A stretch of DNA of 64,000 nucleotides from Streptomyces diacarni (GCF_003323715.1 NZ_QOIN01000028.1:248001-312000), one strand, 5' to 3'; numbered from the stretch's first letter, positions 1 to 8,474 are shown. Notes: generated by a model not told the origin, from the sequence alone. Numbers and translations: made by a program.

Positions 1-783
1 GGCCTGCTCAACCCGGCGTCCGGCAACGGCTGCGCGGGCCTCGGCAGCGGTTCGGAGGGTACGGGCGGTACGGGCGGCGGCTCCGGTTCGCACGAGGGAC
101 GACCGAGCGGGCAGAGCCCCCAGGGCGGCCGCGGTGACCAGGTCACCGGAGGCGGCAGCGGCGGCAACGGCGCCCACGCGGGCGGCTCCTCGCACAGCTC
201 GCCCGGCGTCGGCTCGGGCAACGACGTACAGGTTCCCGTCGACGTGCCGGTCAACGTCTGCGGCAACACCGTCGACGTCGGCGGGGTCCTCAACCCGGCG
301 CACGGCAACGGCTGCGCCGACCCGGAGGCGCCCGGGCCCGTCGACCCCGGCTACCCCGAGGAGCCGGGCAAGCCCGGTGAGCCGGAGAATCCGGGGAACC
401 CCGGTGAGCCCGAGACCCCGCACCACCCGGAGAACCCGGGAAACCCCGGAAATCCGGGCGACCCCGGAAATCCGGACGACCCCGAGCACCCCGGGCAGCC
501 TGACGAGCCGGGTGGGCCCGACCGGCCCGGGAATCCGGACGAGCCCACGTCACCGGACTCGCCGCAGACACCCGACCAGCCCGGCAGCACCGGCGAGGTG
601 CACGCGGCCTCCCAGCCCGTGCCCGCGGCGGAAACCCCCGACACAGCCGACGCCGAAGCCCACGGCGAGCTGGCGCACACCGGTGCCGGGTCGCAGCTCG
701 GCGTCGCCGCGCCGCTCAGCATGGGTCTCCTCGCCGGGGGCTACGTGCTCTACCGTCGCTCCCGCGTCGCCACTCGCCGCTGA
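1..783 (+). CDS. Long chaplin, sortase-anchored (5' end outside window)
   Basis: The reading frame is open from base 1 to the stop at 781-783 (260 residues visible), so the signal peptide and start of the first chaplin domain are missing. The first chaplin domain ends with NPASGNGC; a Ser/Gly/His-rich spacer follows; a second complete chaplin domain (about residues 77-105, VPVNVCGNTVDVGGVLNPAH then NGC) carries the two conserved cysteines. Next is a roughly 75-residue Pro/Gly/Glu/Asp linker with collagen-like PGxP steps, then a sorting signal: LAHTG (the Streptomyces LAXTG sortase motif), a hydrophobic stretch and a basic tail ending RRSRVATRR. Long chaplins are linked to peptidoglycan by class E sortase and help coat aerial hyphae with amyloid fibrils. 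Assignment is secure; which of ChpA/B/C it corresponds to cannot be told. Confidence 0.93.
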   Translation, partial: GLLNPASGNGCAGLGSGSEGTGGTGGGSGSHEGRPSGQSPQGGRGDQVTGGGSGGNGAHAGGSSHSSPGVGSGNDVQVPVDVPVNVCGNTVDVGGVLNPAHGNGCADPEAPGPVDPGYPEEPGKPGEPENPGNPGEPETPHHPENPGNPGNPGDPGNPDDPEHPGQPDEPGGPDRPGNPDEPTSPDSPQTPDQPGSTGEVHAASQPVPAAETPDTADAEAHGELAHTGAGSQLGVAAPLSMGLLAGGYVLYRRSRVATRR

Positions 784-1020
784 CCCGGCGGGCGCCCGCG
801 CCCGCCGGGCAGTGAGACGGCACGCGCTCCGCTGCGACGCGCTGGTGGCCGGCGAGCGACCATCCGGGCAGTGAGCAGGCCGGACCGGGGAGCGGGCCGT
901 GCCCGGAGCGGGAAGCCGGCGGCGCCCGGAGCGGGAAGCCGGCCAGTGCCCGGACGGGCGTGGGCATCGCACAGGAACGATCGTGCCCGGGGACGGGAAC
1001 GACTAGCGCCCCGGGCGACC

Positions 1021-1100
1021 GGAACGAGGAGCACTCAGCCGAAAGGGAACAGTGCTCGGCGAAAGGGAGCAGTGCTCAGGGCGGAACGAGCAGTGCTCAG
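1021..1100. repeat. Short repeats around AGTGCTC
   Basis: Between the chaplin and the next terminator, AGTGCTC (or its inverse GAGCACT) recurs at about 1029, 1050, 1070 and 1091, spaced roughly 20-21 bp, in a purine-rich setting. The rest of 784-1109 is GC-rich with GGAACG/GGAAGC-type repeats and no credible gene. Function unknown. Confidence 0.5.
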
Positions 1101-1109
1101 GGCAAAAAG

Positions 1110-1138
1110 GGAGCGGGCCCCGGCGAGGGGCCCGCTCC
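1110..1138. terminator. Hairpin between chaplin and DUF5703 gene
   Basis: A perfect 12-bp stem (GGAGCGGGCCCC with GGGGCCCGCTCC) closes a 5-nt loop. It follows an A-rich run (AAAAA at 1104-1108), which reads as a T-run for transcripts on the minus strand, so it best serves the minus-strand DUF5703 gene and could act both ways. Confidence 0.75.
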
Positions 1139-1205
1139 TGCGCTGTCCGGCGGCGGCGCCGTCATGTCCCCGGCTCGGAGTCCGGCGCTGCGGCGTCCAT
1201 GGTGA

Positions 1206-1394
1206 TCACCAAGTGGCGCGCAGCTGACGGATGATACGGCGACGCAGTCGCACCCGGCGGCTCCCGTCGGGGTACAGCCTGGTCCTGGCGAGCTCCCAGT
1301 GCCCGTACTCGGCGTGGTCGGTGAGTAGTTGGGTCGCGGCCTTGCGGGACACACCGCGGGGGACGTACACGTCGCGAAATTCGTATTCCGGCAT
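1206..1394 (-). CDS. DUF5703 family protein
   Basis: A 62-residue basic protein beginning MPEYEFRDVYVPRGVSR and ending RRRIIRQLRATW. It matches the small actinobacterial DUF5703 family, which has no known function. The first ATG of the frame is at 1403, but family members begin at MPEYEF, so 1394 is preferred. It is divergent from the gene at 1442, and the 47-nt gap must hold both promoters. Family call is confident; role unknown. Confidence 0.8.
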   Translation of the reverse strand: MPEYEFRDVYVPRGVSRKAATQLLTDHAEYGHWELARTRLYPDGSRRVRLRRRIIRQLRATW

Positions 1395-1428
1395 CCCCAC
1401 CATTGTGCGCGCGGAGCCCGTCTGCCGA

Positions 1429-1434
1429 TAGCGT
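1429..1434 (+). promoter_or_regulatory. Predicted -10 (TAGCGT), leaderless start
   Basis: TAGCGT lies 7 nt before the ATG at 1442 and there is no Shine-Dalgarno sequence, which predicts a transcript starting at or next to the start codon. The -35 region is not recognisable. Confidence 0.45.
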
Positions 1435-1441
1435 CTGCACT

Positions 1442-2218
1442 ATGTCTGATGCTGCGCAGCCCACCGCTGCCGACGTACGCGCCGCCGCCGAGGCGGTCAA
1501 AGCCGCGCTGGACCGGCACCTTGAGGCCGTCGAGCGCCGCGCGGGTGAGTCCCGGGCGTCCGCGGGGGCGGACGCCGACGCCGGTGACGGGGAGCGGAGC
1601 GAGGCGTCGGCGGAGCAGGACACCGCCGGACTCGACTCCGCCGTCTACGCCGCGTTCGACGAACTCGCCGCCGCTGGAGAGGCCTACGACGAACTGCTGT
1701 ACGAGGTCTACGACGAGGTCACCCCCTTCGAGATCCCCGGCGGAGACACGCTGCCCGCCTACGCGGGGCCGGAGACGCCCAGCGCGCTGAGCGTCCTGAT
1801 CCGCAGGGACTACACCATCGCCGAACCGCAGCGGATGCTCGCCCAGGCGGAGCGGGTCACCGAGCTGGACCCGGAGTCGGCGGAGGACGAGCGGGTCGAG
1901 GGTGCCTCGGCGGGTGGTGGCGTGCACGCCGCGCTGGGTGTGCTGTTCGGCGAGTACGAGCCGGACGAGATCGCGACCCGGCACAAGGAGTTCGGCCTGG
2001 AGGAGGGTGACTCCACGCTGTGGGTGACCGCGGTCGACGAGCCCGGCGAGCCGGGTGAGTGGCTCTCGGCCCCCTTCGACCAGGCGGACCCGCAGCACGT
2101 CGTCTGCCGTTTCGATGTCAGCTCCGTCTTCGACGAGGACGAGGAGGATCTGCTCGTCGAGACGGCGGACGAGCCCGGCTCGGCGGCCGGCGGCGGGGCC
2201 GGGACCCAGCGCCGGTAG
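1442..2218 (+). CDS. Conserved Streptomyces hypothetical protein
   Basis: A 258-residue acidic protein. The start at 1442 (MSDAAQPTAADVRAAA) is chosen over upstream in-frame starts because a -10-like hexamer sits 7 nt before it. The N-terminal third is Ala/Glu-rich and probably helical; the middle contains YAAFDELAAAGEAYDELLYEVYDEVTP-type acidic helices (written here only in part: YDELLYEVYDEVTPFEIP); the C-terminus is acidic and ends in a Gly/Ala tail. No signal peptide, membrane segment or catalytic motif is seen. It resembles an actinobacterial hypothetical family without assigned function. Confidence 0.75.
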   Translation: MSDAAQPTAADVRAAAEAVKAALDRHLEAVERRAGESRASAGADADAGDGERSEASAEQDTAGLDSAVYAAFDELAAAGEAYDELLYEVYDEVTPFEIPGGDTLPAYAGPETPSALSVLIRRDYTIAEPQRMLAQAERVTELDPESAEDERVEGASAGGGVHAALGVLFGEYEPDEIATRHKEFGLEEGDSTLWVTAVDEPGEPGEWLSAPFDQADPQHVVCRFDVSSVFDEDEEDLLVETADEPGSAAGGGAGTQRR

Positions 2219-2820
2219 CCCGGAGCCTCGCCTCCGCCTCCACCCCGACCGTCGCCCCCCCGTCTCCCTTCGGTCCCCTTCCTCCCCTACTCCGCCTACT
2301 CCGTGCTCCGTCTGCACCGCGGTCCTGCGGCCCAGGCCGGGGTTTTCCCCTCTGCGGATCCGGCCGGGGCCTTACGCCTTTGCGGGCCCCGGCCGGGGCT
2401 TCCCTCTTGGGAGGCCCGGCTCCGGGGCCTCCCTGCTCCTGTGGACCCGGGCAGCGGCATCCCGACTGGGGCGCCGACCGCCACATCCCTGTCTCCCGCC
2501 GTCACCGTCTCGGCCGTCACCGTCTCGGCCGTCACCGTCTCCGCCGTCCCGGTCTGCGCCGTCCCCGGTCTGCGGCGCGGACGGGGACGGCTCCGGGCCC
2601 CGCCGTCACCACCCGGCCCGCGCCACCGCACCGGCGCATCCAAGTGCGCACTCCAGCACGGAGCCCTGTCCTGCCCCGCCCGCTCCGGGCGGAGTGGGCC
2701 GCAGCAGGTCCGGCCCCGCGACCGGAGACTCCGTGGTCGGACCGGGCTGGACCGGGCTGGACCGGGCCACGGCCATGGAAGACGAGCGCGTGCGGCCGGT
2801 GCCGGGGGCGCGGCGCGCGC
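2219..2820. other. 600-bp gene-poor, repeat-rich spacer
   Basis: This convergent interval between the hypothetical gene and the RecD2-like gene holds no credible coding sequence on either strand. It contains degenerate GGCCCCGGCCGGGG-type inverted segments (about 2340-2430), a 15-bp tandem repeat CCGTCACCGTCTCGG-like at about 2500-2550 (three copies) and a 10-bp tandem GACCGGGCTG at about 2739-2765 (three copies). Open frames running through it on the plus strand are GC-bias artefacts. Confidence 0.6.
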
Positions 2821-5016
2821 TCAGTCCGTGGAGCCCATGTCCCCCTCGCCGACCTCGTCGGCCTCCGCCGCGCGCGCCGACTCCGTGAGCAGGACGCGCA
2901 GACGCGTCACCCGTTCCGGGGCCGGGCCCGAGACGACGGCGCGGGGGAGGGCGTCACCGGCGCCGTGGACGACGGAGAGATGCTGCTCGCCGCGGCCGAA
3001 CGCGGTGTAGACCCATGCGCGGGACAGCGCCTCCGTGGCGTCTCCCGGCAGCACCACGACGGCTGCCGGCCAGCGCAGGCCCGCCGCCTGGTGTGCTGTC
3101 ATCGCCCAGCCGTGCCGCAGGGTCTCCGGCACCCGGTCGGGCGGGACCGTGAGCGTGCGTCCGTGGCAGCTGAGGTGGAGCCCTTCCTCGTCGGCGGAGG
3201 CCACCGTGCCGATCTCGGTGCGGCCGGGTGCGGGGGAGTGGGCGACGCGGTCCCCGGGGTCGAAGCCGGCGAACCGGCCCGGGCCCGGGTTGAGCCGTTC
3301 CTTGAGGGCGGCGTTCAGCGCGCGGGTGCCGGCGGAGCCGCCGTGTCCCGGCGTGATGACCTGGGTGTCCTCCGTGGGCACGCCGATGGCCCGGGGCACC
3401 GAGTCGGCGACGAGCTGCACCGTGCGGTGGACCGCCTCGCCTGCATCCTGCACGGGGACGATGACGACTTCCTTGCCGGGGGCCTCCACCTGCAGCAGCT
3501 CACCGACGCCGATGCCCGACACCAGCTCGCCGACGGGGCCGGGGTCGGGCGTGCGCGAGGCGACGTGCGGGCAGTACCGGGCCGCGACCAGGTCGCCGAA
3601 CACCTGTCCGGGCCCTGCCGCGCCGAGCACTCCCGGATCGCCGCTGAGCACCAGCCGCGCGCCGTCCGGCAGGGATTCCAGCAGCGCCGCTGCGCCTTCC
3701 GCGTCGAGCTGCGGGGCGTCGCACACGGCCAGCAGATCCACCGCGAGCATCCCCTCGGCGTCCCGCTCGGGGCCCTCCGTCCCGGCCAGGGTCCCGGCGA
3801 CCGTGGCGCAGCCGGTATCCGCGACGGTGTGGGCGCCGGACTCACCGCCCTGACCGCCCTGACCGGTCTCACCGTCCGCCTCGTCCGTCTGCGTGGCCGC
3901 GGTGGCGGCCGCTGCCGCTGCCGCCGTGCCGGCGGGGCCTGTGACCGCTTCGACGAGCCGCGTCATGCGGGCTCGTCCGTCATCCGTATGGGTGAGGGCC
4001 CAGGCGCGCAGCCCGAGCCGCCGCGCCGCGACGACGAGCGCGGCGATCTCCGCGCGGGACGCCTCGCCCCCCGAGTGGGTGACCAGCCCGCTGCCTGCCG
4101 CGGTGGCGATGAGCTCTTTCGCGGACGGGGAGGGCGCCGCCTCGGCCGCGGCGGACCAGCCCGGCGCGGCGGACTCGACCGCCGTGTCCGCCGTGTCCGC
4201 CGCTCCCCGCCCCTGGTGCGCCGTGTCGAAGGTGCTCGCGATGCGGGCGAGGGCGTCGGCGAGGCTCTCCTCCGCCAGTGCGTAGCGGTCCAGGCCGAAC
4301 AGCATCCGGACGGGGCGCTGCTCTTCGCCGGCCTCTTCCTCCGCGCCCTGCCCGGAGCCCCGCCCCGGGGTGGAGGGAGTGGGGCCCGCGTCCAGTGCGT
4401 CCTCGAACACGAGGACGGCGCCCGCGTCGACGGCCTCGCGGACCGCCTCCTGGGGGTCGGGCAGTGCGTGCCGGGCCAGGCCCTCGGCGAGGGCCGCCGG
4501 TTCCTGCACCGTGTCGCCCCGCAGCGCGGCGCGCTCCAGCAGCCTGACGACGAGCGCGACCGCCCGCCGCGCGTCCCCGGGTCCGGCCTCCTCGCCGAGC
4601 AGGGCGCGGGCGAATCCGTCGGCCTGCTCGGGGTGCACCCCCGCGACCGCCAGCAGCTGCCACGGGTCGGCACGCAGTACTTCCGCGGCGCCCTCACCGA
4701 GAGCCTCGACCACGCGCGGGGCCAGGGACTCGGGTGCGCCGCCTTCCGCCAGCAGGGCCCGCACCTCCTCGGGGACCACGATCCGGCCCCCGAGGAGGCC
4801 CTCCCCGCGCGCAGGGCGCGGCGCGGCCTGCCCGGCCGGGGCGCGCCCTGCCGGTACGCCCCCGGCGTCCGCGCGGTCCTGTGCGCCGCCGGCCGCCGGC
4901 CTGCGGGCCGGGGAGGCGGGCTGCTTCCGCTCGGTGAAGAAGGTGTCGGCGGAGCGCTCGCCGTTCTCCACCGCGCGGACGGCGGCGAGGAGTTCGGCTG
5001 TCCGGTCGTTGCTCAC
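2821..5016 (-). CDS. Degenerate RecD2-like helicase-fold protein with HhH region
   Basis: A 731-residue protein with the RecD2 layout: a helix-hairpin-helix-type region (about residues 95-165, LRADPWQLLAVAGVHPEQA), a linker, then a superfamily-1B helicase fold. The ATPase motifs are all eroded. Where RecD2 has GGPGTGKT there is THSGGEASR (about 310-318); the Walker B DE is CDAPQLD (about 425); GDPDQLPSVGPG is replaced by GDPGVLGAAGPG (about 455); and the MTIHKSQG motif reads MTAHQAAG (about 640). The fold is therefore recognisable, but ATP hydrolysis is improbable. The GTG start overlaps the stop of the aldo/keto reductase gene by 4 nt (GTGA). A PafBC-type promoter lies about 80 bp upstream inside that gene. 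A structural or DNA-binding role in repair is inference. Confidence 0.8.
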   Translation of the reverse strand: MSNDRTAELLAAVRAVENGERSADTFFTERKQPASPARRPAAGGAQDRADAGGVPAGRAPAGQAAPRPARGEGLLGGRIVVPEEVRALLAEGGAPESLAPRVVEALGEGAAEVLRADPWQLLAVAGVHPEQADGFARALLGEEAGPGDARRAVALVVRLLERAALRGDTVQEPAALAEGLARHALPDPQEAVREAVDAGAVLVFEDALDAGPTPSTPGRGSGQGAEEEAGEEQRPVRMLFGLDRYALAEESLADALARIASTFDTAHQGRGAADTADTAVESAAPGWSAAAEAAPSPSAKELIATAAGSGLVTHSGGEASRAEIAALVVAARRLGLRAWALTHTDDGRARMTRLVEAVTGPAGTAAAAAAATAATQTDEADGETGQGGQGGESGAHTVADTGCATVAGTLAGTEGPERDAEGMLAVDLLAVCDAPQLDAEGAAALLESLPDGARLVLSGDPGVLGAAGPGQVFGDLVAARYCPHVASRTPDPGPVGELVSGIGVGELLQVEAPGKEVVIVPVQDAGEAVHRTVQLVADSVPRAIGVPTEDTQVITPGHGGSAGTRALNAALKERLNPGPGRFAGFDPGDRVAHSPAPGRTEIGTVASADEEGLHLSCHGRTLTVPPDRVPETLRHGWAMTAHQAAGLRWPAAVVVLPGDATEALSRAWVYTAFGRGEQHLSVVHGAGDALPRAVVSGPAPERVTRLRVLLTESARAAEADEVGEGDMGSTD

Positions 5017-6068
5017 AGCTCGCTCCAGTCCTGGTCGGGGTAGCGGTGCACGGGTGCCGAGACGTCGTCCAGCGCCGCTCGGATTTCACCAGGAAGACTA
5101 AGGCCCTCCACTGACAACGCCTCCGTGAGCTGCTGCGGCGTGCGTGCGCCGACGATCGGCGCCGTCACGCCCGGCCGGTCGCGAACCCACGCGAGCGCCA
5201 CCTGGTGCGGGGGAAGTGCGAGTCCGTCGGCCGCCGTCGCCACCGCGTCCACGATCCGCCCCGCGGTCTCGTCCAGGTACGGCTCGACGAACGGCGCCAG
5301 CCGCTCGGAGGCGCCGCGCGATCCCGGGGGCGGGGGGCCTGGCTGCCGGTACTTGGCGGTGAGCACCCCGCGGCCCAGTGGTGAGGAGGGCAGCAGTCCG
5401 ATGCCGAGGTCGAGTGCCGCCGGCAGCACCTCGCGTTCGATGCCGCGCTGCAACAGCGAGTACTCCATCTGGGTACTGGCCAGCCGGTGCCGTATGCCCG
5501 GCGCCGCCAGTTGCCAGGTGCCCGCCTTGGCCAGCTGCCAGCCCGAGAAGTTCGACACTCCGACGTAGCGGGCACGCCCGCTGGTCACGGCGGTGTCCAG
5601 TGCCTGGAGTGTCTCCTCCAGCGGTGTGCAGGGGTCCCACGCGTGCACCTGCCACAGGTCCACGTGGTCGGTGCCGAGCCGCTCCAGTGAGGCGTCGAGC
5701 GCGGCGAGGAGGTGGCCGCGCGAGCAGTCGAAGCGGCGGTCGGGTTCCGGGACGTTGCCGGCCTTGGTGGCGATGACCAGGTCCCGGCGCGGCACCAGGT
5801 CGCGCACCATCCGTCCCAGCAGGTACTCGGCCTCCCCGTCGCCGTACACGTCGGCGGTGTCCACGAGGGTGCCGCCTGCCTCCCAGAACGCCTTGAGCTG
5901 GTCGGCGGCGTTGCGCACGTGCTGCTCGTGGCTCTCGCCCGACTCCGTACGGCCGCTGTGCGCACCGCCGGCGCCCGAGCGCCCGCCGCTGCCCCGCGCC
6001 CAGCTGAGGGTGCCGAGACCGATCCGGGATACGCGCAGGCCAGTGCGGCCGAGGTGCCTTAGCTCCAT
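5013..6068 (-). CDS. Aldo/keto reductase
   Basis: A 351-residue TIM-barrel NADPH-dependent oxidoreductase. The N-terminus MELRHLGRTGLRVSRIGLGT is typical; the active-site Asp/Tyr lie in DTADVYGDGEAE; the catalytic Lys is in IATKAGN; the catalytic His is in DLWQVHAWDP. The C-terminal NADPH-binding region follows. A Ser/Gly-rich insertion (about residues 24-48) lengthens the N-terminus. Substrate unknown. The downstream RecD2-like gene overlaps by 4 nt. The ATG lacks a Shine-Dalgarno but has a -10 TACGCT 8 nt upstream, so a leaderless transcript is likely. Confidence 0.9.
   Translation of the reverse strand: MELRHLGRTGLRVSRIGLGTLSWARGSGGRSGAGGAHSGRTESGESHEQHVRNAADQLKAFWEAGGTLVDTADVYGDGEAEYLLGRMVRDLVPRRDLVIATKAGNVPEPDRRFDCSRGHLLAALDASLERLGTDHVDLWQVHAWDPCTPLEETLQALDTAVTSGRARYVGVSNFSGWQLAKAGTWQLAAPGIRHRLASTQMEYSLLQRGIEREVLPAALDLGIGLLPSSPLGRGVLTAKYRQPGPPPPGSRGASERLAPFVEPYLDETAGRIVDAVATAADGLALPPHQVALAWVRDRPGVTAPIVGARTPQQLTEALSVEGLSLPGEIRAALDDVSAPVHRYPDQDWSEL
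5095..5117 (-). promoter_or_regulatory. PafBC/RecA-NDp type promoter for the RecD2-like gene
   Basis: Read on the minus strand the sequence is TTGTCAGTG, 8 nt, TAGTCT. This is an exact match to the damage-inducible consensus TTGTCRGTG-N8-TANNNT. It lies inside the 3' end of the aldo/keto reductase gene. The predicted start near 5087 gives a leader of about 70 nt before the GTG at 5016. Confidence 0.8.
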
Positions 6069-6076
6069 GGGCGTTG

Positions 6077-6082
6077 AGCGTA
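6077..6082 (-). promoter_or_regulatory. Predicted -10 (TACGCT) of the aldo/keto reductase gene
   Basis: TACGCT on the minus strand, 8 nt before the ATG at 6068; predicts a leaderless mRNA. Confidence 0.4.
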
Positions 6083-6141
6083 GTTGTGGCGGGCGTTAGA
6101 GTCCGTGGGGTACGGGACATTACTGATCAGTAGGGAGTTGG

Positions 6142-7206
6142 GTGCGGATGGGGATGCGACTGGGCATCAACCTCGGCTACTGGGGCGCCGGGATGGATGC
6201 GGACAACCTGGCCGTGGCCAAGGAGGCCGACCGGCTCGGTTACGACGTGTGCTGGGCGGCCGAGGCCTACGGGTCGGACGCCGCGACCGTGCTCACCTGG
6301 GTGGCGGCCCAGACCGAGCGGATCGACGTGGCCTCCGGCATCTTCCAGATCCCGGCGCGGACCCCGGCCATGACCGCCATGACGGCCGCGACGCTCGACT
6401 CGCTCTCCGGCGGCCGCTTCCGTCTCGGCCTCGGCGTCTCAGGACCGCAGGTCTCCGAGGGCTGGTACGGGGTGAAGTTCGACAAGCCGCTCGCCCGCAC
6501 CCGCGAGTACGTGGAGATCATCCGCAAGGCGATGTCCCGCGAGCGGCTGACCCACGAGGGCGAGCACTGGACGCTTCCGCTGCCCGGCGGCCCCGGCAAG
6601 CCGATCAAGCTGACCGTCCACCCCGAGCGGGAGGAGATCCCGCTCTACATCGCCGCGATCGGGCCCAGGAACCTGGAGCAGACCGGCGAGATCGCGAACG
6701 GCGCGCTGCTGGTCTTCTTCTCCCCTGAGCACGCCGAGGAGACGACGCTCCAGCACCTGCGGGCGGGCCGTGAGAAGGCCGGCAAGAGCATGGACGGCTT
6801 CGACGTGTGCCCCACCGTCCCGATGGCGCTGGGCGACGACATCGACGCGCTGGCCGATCTCTTCCGCCCCTACACCGCGCTCTACGTGGGCGGCATGGGC
6901 AGCCGCAAGCAGAACTTCTACAACAAGCTCGCCCAGCGCATGGGCTACGGCGACGAGGCCGCCGAGATCCAGGACAAGTACCTGGCAGGCGACAAGGAGG
7001 GGGCGGCCGCCGCCATCCCGCGCGACCTGATCGACTCCACCACGCTGATCGGTCCGAAGGAGCGCATCGCCGAGCGGATGCGCGCGTACGCGGACGCCGG
7101 GGTGACGACACTGTCGCTGGCCCCCGCCGGATTCACGCTGGACGAGAGGCTGGCCGCCCTCCGGGCCGGCGTCGAGGCCCGGGAGCTGGCGGGGCTGGCC
7201 TCCTAG
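6142..7206 (+). CDS. LLM class F420-dependent oxidoreductase
   Basis: A luciferase-like monooxygenase-family protein of about 354 residues. It has a (beta/alpha)8 fold with the N-terminal strand MRLGINLGYWG, an E-A-Y/G segment (WAAEAYGSDAAT), the SGGRFRLGLGVSGPQ loop typical of F420-using members, and a C-terminal ALYVGGMGSRKQNFYN segment. Three starts are possible: GTG 6142, ATG 6148 and ATG 6154. The Shine-Dalgarno AGGGAG at 6132-6137 best fits 6142 or 6148. Substrate cannot be inferred. It is divergent from the aldo/keto reductase gene and followed by two strong hairpins. Confidence 0.88.
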   Translation: MRMGMRLGINLGYWGAGMDADNLAVAKEADRLGYDVCWAAEAYGSDAATVLTWVAAQTERIDVASGIFQIPARTPAMTAMTAATLDSLSGGRFRLGLGVSGPQVSEGWYGVKFDKPLARTREYVEIIRKAMSRERLTHEGEHWTLPLPGGPGKPIKLTVHPEREEIPLYIAAIGPRNLEQTGEIANGALLVFFSPEHAEETTLQHLRAGREKAGKSMDGFDVCPTVPMALGDDIDALADLFRPYTALYVGGMGSRKQNFYNKLAQRMGYGDEAAEIQDKYLAGDKEGAAAAIPRDLIDSTTLIGPKERIAERMRAYADAGVTTLSLAPAGFTLDERLAALRAGVEARELAGLAS

Positions 7207-7270
7207 GTCCGCCGCACGGACGCCCGGCACACCCCGCGGTCTCCTCGAACGGGCCGCACCGGATATCCCG

Positions 7271-7313
7271 CGCCCCGCCCGTACGGAACTCATCGTCCCG
7301 TACGGGCGGGGCG
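7271..7313 (+). terminator. Terminator hairpin 1 after LLM gene
   Basis: A perfect 16-bp stem (7271-7286 with 7298-7313; CGCCCCGCCCGTACGG) closes an 11-nt loop, 64 nt after the stop. There is no T-run, as is usual in Streptomyces. Confidence 0.8.
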
Positions 7314-7330
7314 CGTCCCGTACGGGCTAC

Positions 7331-7360
7331 GGGGCCGCACCGTGTTCGCGGTGCGGCCCC
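7331..7360 (+). terminator. Terminator hairpin 2 after LLM gene
   Basis: A perfect 12-bp stem (GGGGCCGCACCG with CGGTGCGGCCCC) closes a 6-nt loop. It is the second of two tandem hairpins. The remaining 244 nt before the next gene hold no other gene; a relatively AT-rich patch at about 7505-7580 probably contains the promoter of the ferritin-like gene. Confidence 0.75.
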
Positions 7361-7604
7361 GGGGAAGGTGTTCGCGGCCGTGGTGGGGGCTCGGGGGTCT
7401 TCCCCGCCACGGCCGCCACGCAGCACAACGCCGGTCGGTCCGCGCGGTTACGCGGCGGACGCGAGGTTACGCGCCGGGTCGAGCACGCCTGATGCGTTCT
7501 GCGCAGAACGGCTCAGCATCTGTTGCCCCGAAGCGTACGTGGTATTTGACTCGTTCCTTGCGGATGTCGTGTTTTGTGGGAACTCGCGCACGGAGGTGGC
7601 GGCG

Positions 7605-8474
7605 ATGCTCTCGGCCAGGAGCCTGTTCACGGAAATCCTCGACAACGACGAGTCCTTCCGGCTCTTCTGTTCCATCGCCGCCAGCGGCGAGGCGCAGGGC
7701 GGCTGGGAGAACGGCCGTATCGCCGCGCTCGTCCCCGAGACCCAGCGCCCCCTCGCGCCGAAGATCGCCCGGCACGGTGCGGACGAGGACAAGCACGGCC
7801 GGATCTTCATGGCGCTGCTGAGCAAGCGGGGGCTTCAGGCGGCCGAGATCCCCGACGACACCGACTACACGATGATTCTCGAAGGCCTGGGCATCGGCCT
7901 GGCCCACGAGAAACTGCGCCGCGACGAGCCGCTGACCGAGCGGGACGTGCTCGCCTACCTCGCGCACAGCCGGGTCACCGAACAGCGGGCCGCCGAGGAG
8001 ATGGCCCTGTTGGCGAAGGTGGCGGGCGACCATCCCGACCTCGGCCGCGCGGTCACCATGATCGCGCGGGACGAGGACAACCACCTCGCCTACTGCCACG
8101 AGGAGCTGCTCAGGATGGCCCGCGCCGGGCACGGCCGCGCCATCCACACGCTCCTGCGGGAGAGCGCCATGGCGGAGATCACGGTCTACCGCGACGTCGG
8201 TCTCGCGGTGATGAGCCGGATGGCACGCATCCTGGGCTGGTCACGCGCCAGGTACACGCTCGTCGCGCTGGGCATCCACGGCCGGTACGTCTACGAGCGG
8301 CTGGGCGGCTGGCGGCGCCTGGTCCGCCTGCGGATGCCCGAGCGGCGCGACGCGCTGGGTACGGGCCGGGCGCAGGCGGCGGCAGCCGAGTCCGCCCGAG
8401 CCGCCGGGGCCGGACGGCCCGAGGCGGGGACCCGGTCCGGCGCCACCTCCCGCCCCGCCGGACCGGTCACCTGA
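7605..8474 (+). CDS. Ferritin-like di-iron domain protein
   Basis: A 289-residue mostly helical protein starting MLSARSLFTEILDNDESF at 7605, with GGAGG at 7592-7596 at good spacing. Carboxylate/His pairs expected of a di-iron four-helix bundle are visible: GADEDKHG in the first half and RDEDNHLAYCHEE in the second, with RVTEQRAAEEM between them. The C-terminal 50 residues are an Ala/Gly/Arg-rich tail. Homologues are annotated as ferritin-like domain proteins of unknown substrate. Convergent with corA. Confidence 0.8.
   Translation: MLSARSLFTEILDNDESFRLFCSIAASGEAQGGWENGRIAALVPETQRPLAPKIARHGADEDKHGRIFMALLSKRGLQAAEIPDDTDYTMILEGLGIGLAHEKLRRDEPLTERDVLAYLAHSRVTEQRAAEEMALLAKVAGDHPDLGRAVTMIARDEDNHLAYCHEELLRMARAGHGRAIHTLLRESAMAEITVYRDVGLAVMSRMARILGWSRARYTLVALGIHGRYVYERLGGWRRLVRLRMPERRDALGTGRAQAAAAESARAAGAGRPEAGTRSGATSRPAGPVT

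Noticed and set aside
1319..1345. GGTCGGTG site resembling the PafBC element
   Set aside because: No TANNNT at the required 8-nt spacing, and it lies within the DUF5703 gene on the opposite strand.
2500..2560. CRISPR-like array
   Set aside because: The repeats are directly tandem 15-mers without spacers, and no cas genes are present.
2059..5043. 994-codon plus-strand open frame
   Set aside because: It runs antisense to the RecD2-like gene, crosses a repeat-rich spacer, and its translation is Arg/Pro/Ala-rich without domains; it follows from GC bias.
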